From assembly GCF_018137945.1 (NCBI RefSeq), contig NZ_CP073089.1, forward strand, positions 1,736,001-1,800,000: 64,000 bases of DNA. Direction: 5' to 3'. How positions within the stretch are numbered: the first letter of the stretch is position 1; each line of letters starts with the position of its first letter. The notes beneath the pieces are model-generated. The model was not told the DNA's origin and ran no database searches. It was given only the letters and a program-made list of their open reading frames with translations. Origin of the DNA: Brevibacterium sp. W7.2. Lineage in GTDB: Bacteria; Actinomycetota; Actinomycetes; Actinomycetales; Brevibacteriaceae. This document shows, piece by piece, positions 46,991 to 55,467 of this stretch. The position numbers were made by a program, and so were the translations under genes.

Positions 46991-48118
46991 ATGATTCCGT
47001 TCCCCGGTGAGTTCTCGGACGACGAAGGACTGTCCCGTTCCGAGATCAAAGCGAAGAAGCGGCGGCGGATGATGCGCAAGCGGCGCACGACGGTCATCGT
47101 CGTCATCTGCGTCCTCGTCTTCGGCCTCGGCGGATTCTTCGGCCTCCGCGCTGCCGGGGGAGTCGTCGACGACCTCTTCGGCGGCGGCTCCGACTACGAG
47201 GGCAACGGCACGACCGAGGTCTCCCTCGAGATCCCACCGGGCGCCTCGGCGCGGTCGGTGGCCAACCAGCTCGTCGAAGAGGGCGTCATCAAGGACTCCA
47301 AGCCCTTCCTCGACGAGGTCGAGCGCCGCAACCTCACGATCCAGGCCGGTCCCATCGTCATGCGCGAGCAGATGAGCTCGGCCGCCGCCGTCGATGCGTT
47401 CATCAATCCGATCAAACCGCCGACGATGACGATCGCCGAGGGCCGGAAGATCGAGCAGATCAAGGCGACGATGATCGAATCGGGGATGAAGGCCGAAGAG
47501 GTCGACAAGGCCATCGACGACAAGAAGCCCGCGGACTACGACCTCGACGTCGAGGCCCCGAGCCTCGAAGGCTACCTCTACCCGGCCACCTACGAGGTGG
47601 GGGCGGGCAAGACCGCGGAGATGATCGTCCAGGAGATGGTCGACAAGACCAAGCTCGAACTCGACACCGCCGGCATCGAGAACGCCGACGCCAACCGCGT
47701 CCTCACCCTCGCCAGCCTTGTCGAGATCGAATCTCCGGGCGACGAGGAGACGCGGAAGAAGGTCGCCCGCGTCTTCCTCAACCGGATCTCCGACCAGTCC
47801 CAGACCGGTCAGCTCCTCCAGTCCGATGCGACCGTCGCCTACATCTTCGGTGCCCGCGCCGACCTCACGACGACGGCCGAGGAGCGCAGCTCCGACAGCC
47901 CCTACAACACGTACAAGGCGAAGGGACTGCCCCCGGGACCGATCAACTCCCCGAGCGCCGGCGCCGTCGACGCGGCCCTCAACCCGGCCGACGGAACCTG
48001 GCAGTTCTTCGTCGCCGTCAACCCCGACACGGGGGAGACGAAGTTCGCCGACACGTACGCCGACCACCAGAAGAACGTCGAGGAGTACCGCGCATGGCTG
48101 CGGGAGAACGGGGGATAG
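46991..48118 (+). CDS. mltG: Endolytic murein transglycosylase MltG
   Basis: 375 residues. Cytoplasmic basic N-terminus (KAKKRRRMMRKRR), one membrane helix (about 34-56, TVIVVICVLVFGLGGFFGLR), a LysM-like subdomain and the YceG catalytic domain with Glu245 in LASLVEIES, then VFLNRI, LQSDATVAY and SPYNTYKAKGLPPGPI. It cuts nascent peptidoglycan strands and sets glycan length. Starts four bases after ruvX; its end overlaps aroE by 25 bases. Confidence 0.95.
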   Translation: MIPFPGEFSDDEGLSRSEIKAKKRRRMMRKRRTTVIVVICVLVFGLGGFFGLRAAGGVVDDLFGGGSDYEGNGTTEVSLEIPPGASARSVANQLVEEGVIKDSKPFLDEVERRNLTIQAGPIVMREQMSSAAAVDAFINPIKPPTMTIAEGRKIEQIKATMIESGMKAEEVDKAIDDKKPADYDLDVEAPSLEGYLYPATYEVGAGKTAEMIVQEMVDKTKLELDTAGIENADANRVLTLASLVEIESPGDEETRKKVARVFLNRISDQSQTGQLLQSDATVAYIFGARADLTTTAEERSSDSPYNTYKAKGLPPGPINSPSAGAVDAALNPADGTWQFFVAVNPDTGETKFADTYADHQKNVEEYRAWLRENGG

Positions 48119-48981
48119 CGGCGGGCGCGCGCATCCGCGCCGCCGTCCTCGGGCGCCCGATCGCACACTCGCAGTCACCGGCGCTCCACACTGCGGCGTT
48201 CGCCGCGCTCGGTTTCACCGACAGCAGCTATGAGCGTGCCGAGGTCGGCGCCGACGACCTTGTTACCTTCCTCGACGCCCACCCCGACCACACCGGGTTC
48301 TCCCTGACGATGCCGCTCAAGGAGCGCCTCGTCGCACTCGCCCGGGACCGCGGCTGGATCCTCGACGACACCGCCGAGGCGACCGGGGTCGCGAACACCC
48401 TCGTCCGTGCGAATGCGACGACAGTGGCGAACACCGACGTCGACGGCATCGTCCGCGCGCTCACTCCCGTCCTCCCCGACACCGAGGCGGCCGGGCGCGG
48501 GCGGGCGGCCGGGCGCGGGCGGGCGACGATCCTCGGCGCCGGAGCCACCGCCCGGTCGGCCCTGCTCGCCTGCCACCGCCTCGGCGTCACCGAGGTCGAC
48601 CTCCTCGTCCGCAGTCCCGCCCGGGCCGCCGCCGTCCTCGACCTGGCCGACCGACTGGGGATGAGCGCCGGCACCGGACCGCTGACGACGATCGCGGACT
48701 CGGCGATCGTCGTCTCGACCCTCCCCGCCGAGGCGGCCCCCGCGCTCACCTGGCCCGCCGGGCCCGGGGTCGCCCTCGACGTCGCCTACGCCGCGGACTC
48801 CGCGCTGCTCACCGACGCCGCCGCCCACGGCTTCACCCCCGTCCCGGGCATCGCGATGCTCGTCGAACAGGCCGTCGCCCAGTTCGCGCTCTTCTTCGCC
48901 GCGGCCGCCGGCACCCCGCTCACCGCGGCGCAGCTGGCGGCGGTGGCCGAGGCGATGCACGGCGCGGCCGAGAAGGCCTGA
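48094..48981 (+). CDS. aroE: Shikimate dehydrogenase
   Basis: 295 residues. Substrate-binding VLGRPIAHSQSPALHTAAF and catalytic Lys in LTMPLKERLVA, NTD motif, then the nucleotide domain with ILGAGATARSALLA and the C-terminal MLVEQAVAQFALF. It reduces 3-dehydroshikimate to shikimate. The ATG at 48094 lies 25 bases inside mltG, and no other start codon is available. A short internal duplication gives AAGRGRAAGRGRA at about residues 131-143, just before the GxGxxA loop. Confidence 0.93.
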   Translation: MAAGERGIAAGARIRAAVLGRPIAHSQSPALHTAAFAALGFTDSSYERAEVGADDLVTFLDAHPDHTGFSLTMPLKERLVALARDRGWILDDTAEATGVANTLVRANATTVANTDVDGIVRALTPVLPDTEAAGRGRAAGRGRATILGAGATARSALLACHRLGVTEVDLLVRSPARAAAVLDLADRLGMSAGTGPLTTIADSAIVVSTLPAEAAPALTWPAGPGVALDVAYAADSALLTDAAAHGFTPVPGIAMLVEQAVAQFALFFAAAAGTPLTAAQLAAVAEAMHGAAEKA

Positions 48982-48993
48982 CCGGGGCCGCGC

Positions 48994-49764
48994 ATGGTCG
49001 CACACGCGCTCTTCATCGCCGTCACCGCGGTCATCGCCGGCGGCCTCGCCGCCCTCCTCGTCGCGACCCCCGCCCGGTGGCTCGCCGACGACGCCGACCT
49101 CACCGCCCTCACCGGCTCCCGCGCCTTCCGGCCGAGCCTCCTCATCCTCGCAGCCGTCGCCCTCGCCGCGGTCGCCGCTGCGCTCTTCCCCATCGACCAG
49201 GCGATTCCCCACCCACCGGAATGGACGGCCCACGCGCCGGGCAGCGGCACGACGCTCACCCCACCCCACCCGACGGGGATCGACTTCGCGCTGACGAGCC
49301 TCAGCCTCGGCGCCGGAGCGGCCGCCACACCCGTCCTCCTCGTCACCGACCTCCTCATCCGCCGCCTGCCCGACCGGATCGTCTACCCGCTCATCGCCCT
49401 CCTCGGCGCCGCCTTCATCACCGGCATCCTCGTCGGGAACTCGACGCTGTGGTGGTTCGCCCTCCTCGGAGCGATCGTCGGCATCCTCCTCTTCGGCGCC
49501 ATCCACCTCGTCGGACGTCTCGTGCGGAAGCCGACGATGGGACTCGGCGACGTCAAGCTCGCGTTCGTCGTCGCCGGTGTGTCCGGGCTCTTCTCCCCGT
49601 GGGCCCCGCTCGTCGTCCTCCTGTTCAGCGTGCTCATCGCCGGGGTCTGGGCGCTCATCGCCGGCCTGCGCGCCCACGACCTCAAGGCGACGACGATCCC
49701 GTTCGGTCCCGCGATGCTGTCCGGTCTGTGGCTGGGGTCGGTGGGGGCACCGTTCGTTTTGTAG
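48994..49764 (+). CDS. A24-family (type IV prepilin) peptidase, membrane-embedded
   Basis: 256 residues with about seven hydrophobic segments. Both aspartyl-protease signatures are present: [15 protein letters not shown] near residue 116 and GLGDVKLAF near residue 187. The N-terminal methyltransferase domain with Cys pairs found in bifunctional prepilin peptidases is absent. The gene lies between aroE and aroC, a position conserved in several actinobacteria, although pilin or Tad genes are not in view. It would process prepilin-like or Flp substrates encoded elsewhere. Confidence 0.88.
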   Translation: MVAHALFIAVTAVIAGGLAALLVATPARWLADDADLTALTGSRAFRPSLLILAAVALAAVAAALFPIDQAIPHPPEWTAHAPGSGTTLTPPHPTGIDFALTSLSLGAGAAATPVLLVTDLLIRRLPDRIVYPLIALLGAAFITGILVGNSTLWWFALLGAIVGILLFGAIHLVGRLVRKPTMGLGDVKLAFVVAGVSGLFSPWAPLVVLLFSVLIAGVWALIAGLRAHDLKATTIPFGPAMLSGLWLGSVGAPFVL

Positions 49765-49767
49765 AAT
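49762..49767 (+). promoter_or_regulatory. -10 box for a leaderless aroC transcript
   Basis: TAGAAT ends seven bases before the aroC ATG at 49775 and overlaps the stop codon of the peptidase gene. GGTGGA lies too close to the ATG to serve as a ribosome site. Confidence 0.6.
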
Positions 49768-49774
49768 CGGTGGA

Positions 49775-50974
49775 ATGTTGAGATGGCTGACTGCAGGCGA
49801 ATCCCACGGCGAAGCGCTGATCGGGATCATTGAGGGGCTGCCCGCCCACATCCCGATCACCAGGGACGACATCCGCGTCAACCTCGCCAGGCGCAGGCTC
49901 GGCTACGGCCGGGGCGCGCGCATGAAGTTCGAAGCCGACGAGGTCCGGATCCTCGGCGGCGTCCGCCACGCGAAGACCCTCGGCTCGCCGGTGGCGATCG
50001 AGGTCGGCAACACCGAATGGCCCAAATGGGAGACGGTGATGAGCGCCGACGCCATCGACGAGTCCGACCTCGACGGTCAGGCCCGCAACGCCCCGCTCAC
50101 CCGTCCGCGCCCCGGCCACGCCGACATCGTCGGGATGCAGAAGTACGGCTTCGACGAGGCCCGCCCCGTCCTCGAACGCGCCTCGGCCCGGGAGACGGCG
50201 ATGCGCGTGGCGCTCGGGACCGTGGCCGCGAAGTTCCTCGGCGAACTCGGCATCACCCTCGTCTCCCACACGGTGGCGATCGGCGGCGTCGAGAACGCAC
50301 CCGGCGCTGACGCCCCGCTGCCGCGCGCCAGTGACGTCGACGCCCTCGACGGCGACCCCGTCCGCAGCTTCGATCCGGCGCTGTCGACCCGGATGGTCGC
50401 GGAGATCGACGCAGCGAAGAAGGCCGGGGACACCCTCGGCGGAGTCGTCGAGGTCCTCGCCTACGACCTCCCGCCGGGCCTCGGCTCCCACGTCCACTGG
50501 GACCGCCGCCTCGACTCCCGCCTCGCCGGTGCCCTCATGGGCGTCCAGGCGATCAAGGGCGTCGAGGTCGGCGACGGCTTCCTCACCGCCGCCCGCCCCG
50601 GATCGGCCGCCCACGACGAGATCCTCGTCGGCGCCTCCGGCTACCACCGGGCGAGCAACCGCGCCGGCGGCACCGAGGGCGGCATGTCGACGGGCGAGCC
50701 GCTGCGCGTGCGCGCGGCGATGAAGCCGATCGCCACCGTGCCCCGCGCCCTGTCGACCGTCGACGTCGTCACCGGGGAGCCGGCGAAGGCCAACCACCAG
50801 CGCTCGGATGTCTGCGCCGTGCCCGCCGCCGGCGTCGTCGCCGAGGCGATGGTCGCCCTCGTCCTCGCCGAGGCGGTCGTCGAGAAATTCGGCGGCGACT
50901 CGGTGGCCGAGACGAAGCGGAACCTGGAGGGCTACCTCGCCGCCATCCCGGAGAACCTGCGCATCGGACGATGA
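49775..50974 (+). CDS. aroC: Chorismate synthase
   Basis: 399 residues from the ATG at 49775. Signatures: [17 protein letters not shown] at the N-terminus, [41 protein letters not shown] and the late [20 protein letters not shown] and [14 protein letters not shown]. It converts EPSP to chorismate using reduced FMN. ATGA overlap with aroK. Likely has its own leaderless promoter in addition to read-through. Confidence 0.97.
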   Translation: MLRWLTAGESHGEALIGIIEGLPAHIPITRDDIRVNLARRRLGYGRGARMKFEADEVRILGGVRHAKTLGSPVAIEVGNTEWPKWETVMSADAIDESDLDGQARNAPLTRPRPGHADIVGMQKYGFDEARPVLERASARETAMRVALGTVAAKFLGELGITLVSHTVAIGGVENAPGADAPLPRASDVDALDGDPVRSFDPALSTRMVAEIDAAKKAGDTLGGVVEVLAYDLPPGLGSHVHWDRRLDSRLAGALMGVQAIKGVEVGDGFLTAARPGSAAHDEILVGASGYHRASNRAGGTEGGMSTGEPLRVRAAMKPIATVPRALSTVDVVTGEPAKANHQRSDVCAVPAAGVVAEAMVALVLAEAVVEKFGGDSVAETKRNLEGYLAAIPENLRIGR

Positions 50975-51594
50975 GCGAGCACCCGCTTCCGAAACCCGTC
51001 CCGCCGCTCGAACCGGTGCCCGCCGCGCACTCGCGCATCGTGCTCACCGGGCCGCCGGCGGCGGGGAAGTCGACGATCGGCCGGCTCCTCGCCGACCGGC
51101 TGGGCCTGCCCCTGACGGACACCGACGCGAACATCGTCGACCGCCACGGCGTCATCGCCGACATCTTCGTCGAACGCGGTGAGGACCACTTCCGCCGCCT
51201 CGAACGCGAAGTCGTGCGCCGGGCGCTGCGCCGACTCCTCGACCGCCCCGGCATCGTCTCCCTCGGCGGGGGAGCGATACTCAACTCCGGGACCCGCGCG
51301 CAGCTGCTCCACCCCGCGATCAAGGTCGTCCACATCGACATCGACACCGAGACCGTGGCCCCGCGGCTCAACGCCCCGCACCGGCCGCTGCTGCGCGGGG
51401 CGGGCTCCCCGGTGGAGAACTGGCTCGCCCTCGTCGCCGAACGCGAACCCCTCTACCAGCAGGTGGCGACGTTCCGCGTCCACGCCTCGAACTCACCGCC
51501 CTCGACCGTCGTCAACCGCATCGTCGACGTCCTCACCGGCCTCCAGCGGGCCGAGGACTACGCGAAGTACCAGCAGACCAAGGAGACCCCATGA
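50971..51594 (+). CDS. aroK: Shikimate kinase
   Basis: 207 residues; a 20-residue N-terminal extension precedes the core. Walker [10 protein letters not shown] at 27-35, shikimate-binding DTDANI and [13 protein letters not shown], and the GGGAIL loop. It phosphorylates shikimate at the 3-hydroxyl. Coupled by ATGA overlaps to aroC upstream and aroB downstream. Confidence 0.95.
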   Translation: MSEHPLPKPVPPLEPVPAAHSRIVLTGPPAAGKSTIGRLLADRLGLPLTDTDANIVDRHGVIADIFVERGEDHFRRLEREVVRRALRRLLDRPGIVSLGGGAILNSGTRAQLLHPAIKVVHIDIDTETVAPRLNAPHRPLLRGAGSPVENWLALVAEREPLYQQVATFRVHASNSPPSTVVNRIVDVLTGLQRAEDYAKYQQTKETP

Positions 51595-52703
51595 CCGTGA
51601 CCACCATCGACGTCGACGCCGGAGGCCGCTACCCGGTGCTCGTCGGTCAGGGACTGCTCGGGCAGCTGCCCGACCTGCTCGGACCCCAGGTCGAGAAGGT
51701 CCTCGTCATCCACCCCCGCGCCCTGCGCTCGACGGGCGAGGCGGTGCGCGACGACCTCGGCGCGACGGGACTCGACGCGATCGTCGCGGAGATCCCCGAC
51801 GCCGAGGAGGCCAAGCACATCCAGGTCGCCGCCTTCTGCTGGCAGGTGCTCGGGCAGTCCGACTTCACCCGCACCGACGCGATCGTCACCGTCGGCGGGG
51901 GAGCGGTGAGCGACCTCGGCGGATTCGTCGCCGCGACATGGCTGCGCGGGATCCGCGTCATCCACATCCCCACGACGGTCCTCGGCATGGTCGACGCCGC
52001 GATCGGCGGGAAGACCGGGATCAACACGGCCGAGGGCAAGAACCTCGTCGGCTCCTTCCACGCCCCCGCCGGCGTCCTCGTCGACCTCGACACGCTGTCC
52101 ACCCTGCCGGAGAACGAGCTCTTCACCGGGCTCGCCGAGGTGGTCAAGGCCGGCTTCATCGCCGACCCCGTCATCCTCGACCTCCTCCGCGACCACACGA
52201 AGGAGGAGATCGCCGACGTCAACGGACCCGTGCTCCGGGAACTCATCGAACGGGCGATCGCCGTGAAGGCCGAGGTCGTCGCCGACGACTTCACGGAGGC
52301 CGGGCGCCGCGAGATCCTCAACTACGGCCACACCCTCGGCCACGCGATCGAGCACAAGGAGCGCTACCAGTGGCGCCACGGCGCGGCCGTGTCCGTCGGC
52401 ATGGTCTTCGCCGCCGAGGTCGCGGCGATGGTGAAGAACCTCCCCGCCGAGGTCGTCGACCTCCACCGCGAGCTGCTCACCAAGCTCGGCCTGCCCACCG
52501 GGTACCGTGCCGACGTGTGGCCGCAGCTGCTCGACACGATGAAGCGGGACAAGAAGGCCCGCGGGTCGATGCTGCGCATGGTGCTGCTGAGCGACATCGG
52601 TCAGCCCGCGACCGTCGAGATCCCCGACGTCTCCCTCCTCCACACCGCGTACCAGGAGATCGGCGAGGACTCCCCGCGCAGGCTGCTCGGGCCCGGCGCG
52701 TGA
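51591..52703 (+). CDS. aroB: 3-dehydroquinate synthase
   Basis: 370 residues. NAD-binding GGGAVSDLGGFVAATWLRGI, IPTTVLGMVDAAIGGKTGIN, zinc ligands in GLAEVVKAG, LNYGHTLGHAIE and the HGAAVSVGM motif. It closes the first ring of the shikimate pathway from DAHP. Full length. With aroE, aroC and aroK this gives four of the seven steps; DAHP synthase, dehydroquinate dehydratase and EPSP synthase are not here. Confidence 0.97.
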   Translation: MTVTTIDVDAGGRYPVLVGQGLLGQLPDLLGPQVEKVLVIHPRALRSTGEAVRDDLGATGLDAIVAEIPDAEEAKHIQVAAFCWQVLGQSDFTRTDAIVTVGGGAVSDLGGFVAATWLRGIRVIHIPTTVLGMVDAAIGGKTGINTAEGKNLVGSFHAPAGVLVDLDTLSTLPENELFTGLAEVVKAGFIADPVILDLLRDHTKEEIADVNGPVLRELIERAIAVKAEVVADDFTEAGRREILNYGHTLGHAIEHKERYQWRHGAAVSVGMVFAAEVAAMVKNLPAEVVDLHRELLTKLGLPTGYRADVWPQLLDTMKRDKKARGSMLRMVLLSDIGQPATVEIPDVSLLHTAYQEIGEDSPRRLLGPGA

Positions 52704-52729
52704 GCGACGGGGGCGCTCCCTGAGCGCGT

Positions 52730-52759
52730 ATGACAGTGGCAGTGCGGGCTTGCTAGAAT
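52730..52759 (+). promoter_or_regulatory. efp promoter
   Basis: ATGACA (52730-52735), 18-base spacer, TAGAAT (52754-52759); five of six matches in each hexamer. Implies a leader of about 65 bases before efp. Confidence 0.75.
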
Positions 52760-52832
52760 CGCTCATTGGCGAAACCGCCGCCCCCTGACACGACCGCATC
52801 GTGCGGGGCATGATGTGAAGAAGGACGGATTA

Positions 52833-53393
52833 GTGGCGACAACGAACGACCTGAAGAACGGCCTCGTGCTCAACCTCGACAACCAGCTGTGGCAGGTGCT
52901 GGAGTTCCAGCACGTCAAGCCCGGCAAGGGTCCCGCGTTCGTCCGCACCAAGCTCAAGCACGTGATCTCCGGCAAGATCATCGACAAGACGTTCAACGCC
53001 GGCACCAAGGTCGAGACCGCCAACGTCGACCGCCGTGACATGCAGTACCTCTACCACGACGGCTCCGACTACGTCTTCATGGACGCCAAGGACTACGACC
53101 AGGTGACCATTCCGGCGAGCCTCGTCGCCGACGCCGCGAACTACATGCTCGAGAACCAGGAGCTCCAGGTCTCCTTCCACGACGGCACCCCGCTGTCGGT
53201 CGAGCTCCCGGCCTCCGTCGAGCTGACGATCTCCCACACCGAACCGGGCCTCCAGGGCGACCGCTCGACCGGCGGATCGAAGCCCGCGACCCTGGAGACC
53301 GGCTATGAGATCCAGGTCCCGCTCTTCCTCGAAGAGGGCACGAAGATCAAGGTCGACACCCGCACGGGTGACTACCTCGGCCGCGTCAAGTAA
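52833..53393 (+). CDS. efp: Elongation factor P
   Basis: 186 residues from the GTG at 52833, after AAGGACGGA; an in-frame GTG at 52815 is rejected. The KOW-like domain I holds Lys32 in PGKGPAF, the actinobacterial loop in which the lysine is thought to act unmodified; domains II and III follow to YLGRVK. It rescues ribosomes at polyproline. Interesting company with yebC, whose family has a similar proposed role. nusB follows with no gap. Confidence 0.97.
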   Translation: MATTNDLKNGLVLNLDNQLWQVLEFQHVKPGKGPAFVRTKLKHVISGKIIDKTFNAGTKVETANVDRRDMQYLYHDGSDYVFMDAKDYDQVTIPASLVADAANYMLENQELQVSFHDGTPLSVELPASVELTISHTEPGLQGDRSTGGSKPATLETGYEIQVPLFLEEGTKIKVDTRTGDYLGRVK

Positions 53394-53801
53394 GTGGGAG
53401 CACGCACCCGGGCCCGACGCCGGGCCCTCGAGCTCCTCTTCGAAGCGGGGCAGCGGGGACTCGACATCGACGAGGTCGTGGCCATGCGGTCGAACGACCC
53501 CGACTACCCGATGAAGGCGTACGCCGTCGAGATCGTCGACGGCGTGAAGTCCCACCGCGAGGAGATCGACGAGATCATCTCCACCTACTCGGAGGGCTGG
53601 ACGATCGACCGGATGCCGGCCGTCGACCGGGCGCTGCTCGAGATCGGCACGTGGGAGATCCTCTTCAACGACGAGGTTCCCGACACCGCCGCGATCGACG
53701 AGGCGAAGATGCTCGCGAAGCAGTTCTCGACCGACGACTCCCCGGGCTTCGTCTCGGGTCTGCTCTCGCGCATCCTCGACGTCAAACCGACGCTGACGTG
53801 A
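53394..53801 (+). CDS. nusB: Transcription antitermination factor NusB
   Basis: 135 residues starting with GTG directly after the efp stop. [41 protein letters not shown] (as two stretches) and [26 protein letters not shown] are the conserved NusB regions. With NusE it supports rRNA antitermination. A strong terminator follows, separating it from pyrR. Confidence 0.96.
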   Translation: MGARTRARRRALELLFEAGQRGLDIDEVVAMRSNDPDYPMKAYAVEIVDGVKSHREEIDEIISTYSEGWTIDRMPAVDRALLEIGTWEILFNDEVPDTAAIDEAKMLAKQFSTDDSPGFVSGLLSRILDVKPTLT

Positions 53802-53803
53802 GT

Positions 53804-53832
53804 CGCTGCGCCCGCACTCGCCGGGCGCAGCG
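53804..53832 (+). terminator. efp-nusB terminator
   Basis: CGCTGCGCCCG, loop CACTCGC, CGGGCGCAGCG: an 11-bp perfect stem directly after the nusB stop. Confidence 0.85.
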
Positions 53833-53864
53833 GACCCACCGCTCGGGCCGGCGCAGGCGCGCGC

Positions 53865-53870
53865 TAGACT
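53865..53870 (+). promoter_or_regulatory. -10 box of the pyr operon
   Basis: TAGACT, placing the transcript start near 53878 and leaving a leader of about 45 bases that contains the PyrR site. The -35 region is not recognisable. Confidence 0.55.
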
Positions 53871-53895
53871 GAGCACACCACGCTCCTTTAACCAC

Positions 53896-53909
53896 CGTCC
53901 CGAGAGGCG
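53896..53909 (+). promoter_or_regulatory. PyrR-binding loop in the pyrR leader
   Basis: CGTCCCGAGAGGCG matches the Bacillus PyrR consensus ARUCCNGNGAGGYU at ten of twelve defined positions; only the two ends differ. The ribosome site GAGAAGGG starts right after it, so bound PyrR could block translation, as described for mycobacteria. Confidence 0.8.
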
Positions 53910-53922
53910 GAGAAGGGCAGAT

Positions 53923-54474
53923 ATGACTGAGCGAACAGTGCTCGATGCCGCAGACATGCGGCGGGCGATGACCCGCATCGCCCACGAGATCATCGAAGGC
54001 AACAAGGGCACCGACGATCTCGTCCTCCTCGGCATTCCCCGCCGCGGAGTGCCCCTGGCCACCCGCCTCGGTGAGCTCATCGCCGACATCTCCGACCGTC
54101 CGCAGGGCGCTCCGGGACTCGTCGGCAGCCTCGACATCACGATGTATCGCGATGACCTGCGCTCGAACGCCTACCGGGCACCGGCCCCCACCGACATCCC
54201 CGGGGAGGGCATCGACGGGACCACCGTCGTCCTCGTCGACGACGTCCTCTTCTCGGGCCGGACGATCCGGGCCGCCCTCGACGCGCTCTCGGACCTCGGC
54301 CGCCCCGCCAAGGTGCGTCTGGCCGTCCTCGTCGACCGCGGCCACCGGGACCTGCCGATCCGCGCCGACCACGTCGGCAAGAACCTCCCCACCTCGAGCA
54401 GCGAACGCGTCAACGTCTCGCTCGCCGAGATCGACGGAACCGACGCCGTGACGATCTCCGGAGGCCGCGAATGA
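53923..54474 (+). CDS. pyrR: Bifunctional pyr operon regulator/uracil phosphoribosyltransferase PyrR
   Basis: 183 residues. PRPP-binding motif [21 protein letters not shown] near residue 104, N-terminal [15 protein letters not shown] (split), and [17 protein letters not shown]. It binds UMP and the pyr leader RNA. A recognisable PyrR loop lies in its own 5' leader, so it should be autoregulated. ATGA overlap with pyrB. Confidence 0.96.
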   Translation: MTERTVLDAADMRRAMTRIAHEIIEGNKGTDDLVLLGIPRRGVPLATRLGELIADISDRPQGAPGLVGSLDITMYRDDLRSNAYRAPAPTDIPGEGIDGTTVVLVDDVLFSGRTIRAALDALSDLGRPAKVRLAVLVDRGHRDLPIRADHVGKNLPTSSSERVNVSLAEIDGTDAVTISGGRE

Positions 54475-55467
54475 AGCACCTCCTCGACACCGCGTCGCTG
54501 ACCCGCGAGGACGCCGTCGCGATCCTCGACATCGCCGAGGAGATGGCGCAGGTCGGTGAGCGCGAGGTGAAGAAGCTGCCCGTGCTGCGCGGCCGCACCG
54601 TCGTCAACCTCTTCTTCGAGGACTCGACCCGCACCCGGCTCTCCTTCGAAGCCGCCGCGAAGCGCCTGTCCGCCGACGTCCTCAACTTCTCCGCGAAGGG
54701 CTCCTCGGTGTCGAAGGGCGAGAGCCTCCAGGACACCGTCCAGACGATCTCCGCGATGGGCGCCGACGCGATCGTCGTCCGCCACTCCGCCGCCGGCACC
54801 GCGCAGCGCCTCGCCGACACCGGCTGGATCGACGTCCCCGTCGTCAACGCCGGGGACGGCACCCACGAACACCCCACACAGGCCCTGCTCGACGCCTTCA
54901 CCCTGCGCCGGGCGCTGGGCGGCTTCCCCGCCTCGGGGGCGGTCAAGGACGGACCCCGCGGGAAGGGCCTCGACGGCGCCACCGTGGCGATCGTCGGCGA
55001 CATCCTCCACTCCCGGGTGGCCCGGTCGAACGTCCACCTGCTCGACCGCCTCGGCGCCGACGTCCACCTCATCGCCCCGCCCACGCTCCTGCCTGGGGCG
55101 CGGAGACGTGGCCGGTGACGATCCACTACGACCTCGACGAGGCGATCGCCGGCCAGGACTTCGACGCGGTGATGATGCTGCGCGTCCAGCACGAGCGGAT
55201 GCACGAGTCGTTCTTCCCCAACGCCCGCGAGTACGCGCGCCTGTGGGGACTGAGCGAGGCCCGCCTGTGGGCCCTGCCGGAGTCGGCCTTCATCATGCAC
55301 CCCGGGCCGATGAACCGGGGCTTCGAGATCTCCGCGGCCGCCGCGGACTCGCGGCCGCCGCGGACTCACCCCGCGCCCTCGTCCTCGACCAGGTCGAGAA
55401 CGGTGTGAGCGTGCGCATGGCGGTGCTCTACCGTCTGCTGACCGGTCAGGAGGAGACCATTGACTGA
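54471..55467 (+). pseudogene. pyrB: Aspartate carbamoyltransferase, broken by two frameshifts
   Basis: The reading frame from the ATG at 54471 carries the carbamoyl-phosphate motif STRTRLSFE (Ser52-Thr53-Arg54-Thr55), [12 protein letters not shown] and the start of the aspartate domain, then stops at 55116. The frame of 55115-55333 continues it (TIHYDLDEAIAG, MLRVQHERM, HPGPMNRGFEI). After an exact 17-bp duplication (55334-55367) a third frame gives PRALVLDQVENGVSVRMAVL to the stop at 55467. Restoring one base near 55095-55098 (a GGGG run) and deleting one duplicate copy yields a normal 326-residue enzyme. Either pyrB is a fresh pseudogene or the assembly has errors. The TTG of pyrC overlaps its end by eight bases. 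Confidence 0.93.
55334..55367 (+). repeat. 17-bp exact tandem duplication inside pyrB
   Basis: GCGGCCGCCGCGGACTC at 55334-55350 is repeated without change at 55351-55367. The unit is GC-rich and self-complementary in part (CCGCGG, GCGGCCGC), which favours slippage. Because 17 is not a multiple of three it shifts the frame. Confidence 0.95.

Noticed and set aside
45761..48178. Other long antisense frames, e.g. 45761-48178, 11542-13308, 16539-18215, 39535-41352, 48175-49881
   Set aside because: Same composition artefact; each lies opposite a secure gene.
55085..55367. Programmed frameshifting in pyrB
   Set aside because: No slippery heptamer or downstream structure is evident, two separate shifts would be needed, and the second coincides exactly with a 17-bp duplication. 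Mutation or assembly error is simpler.
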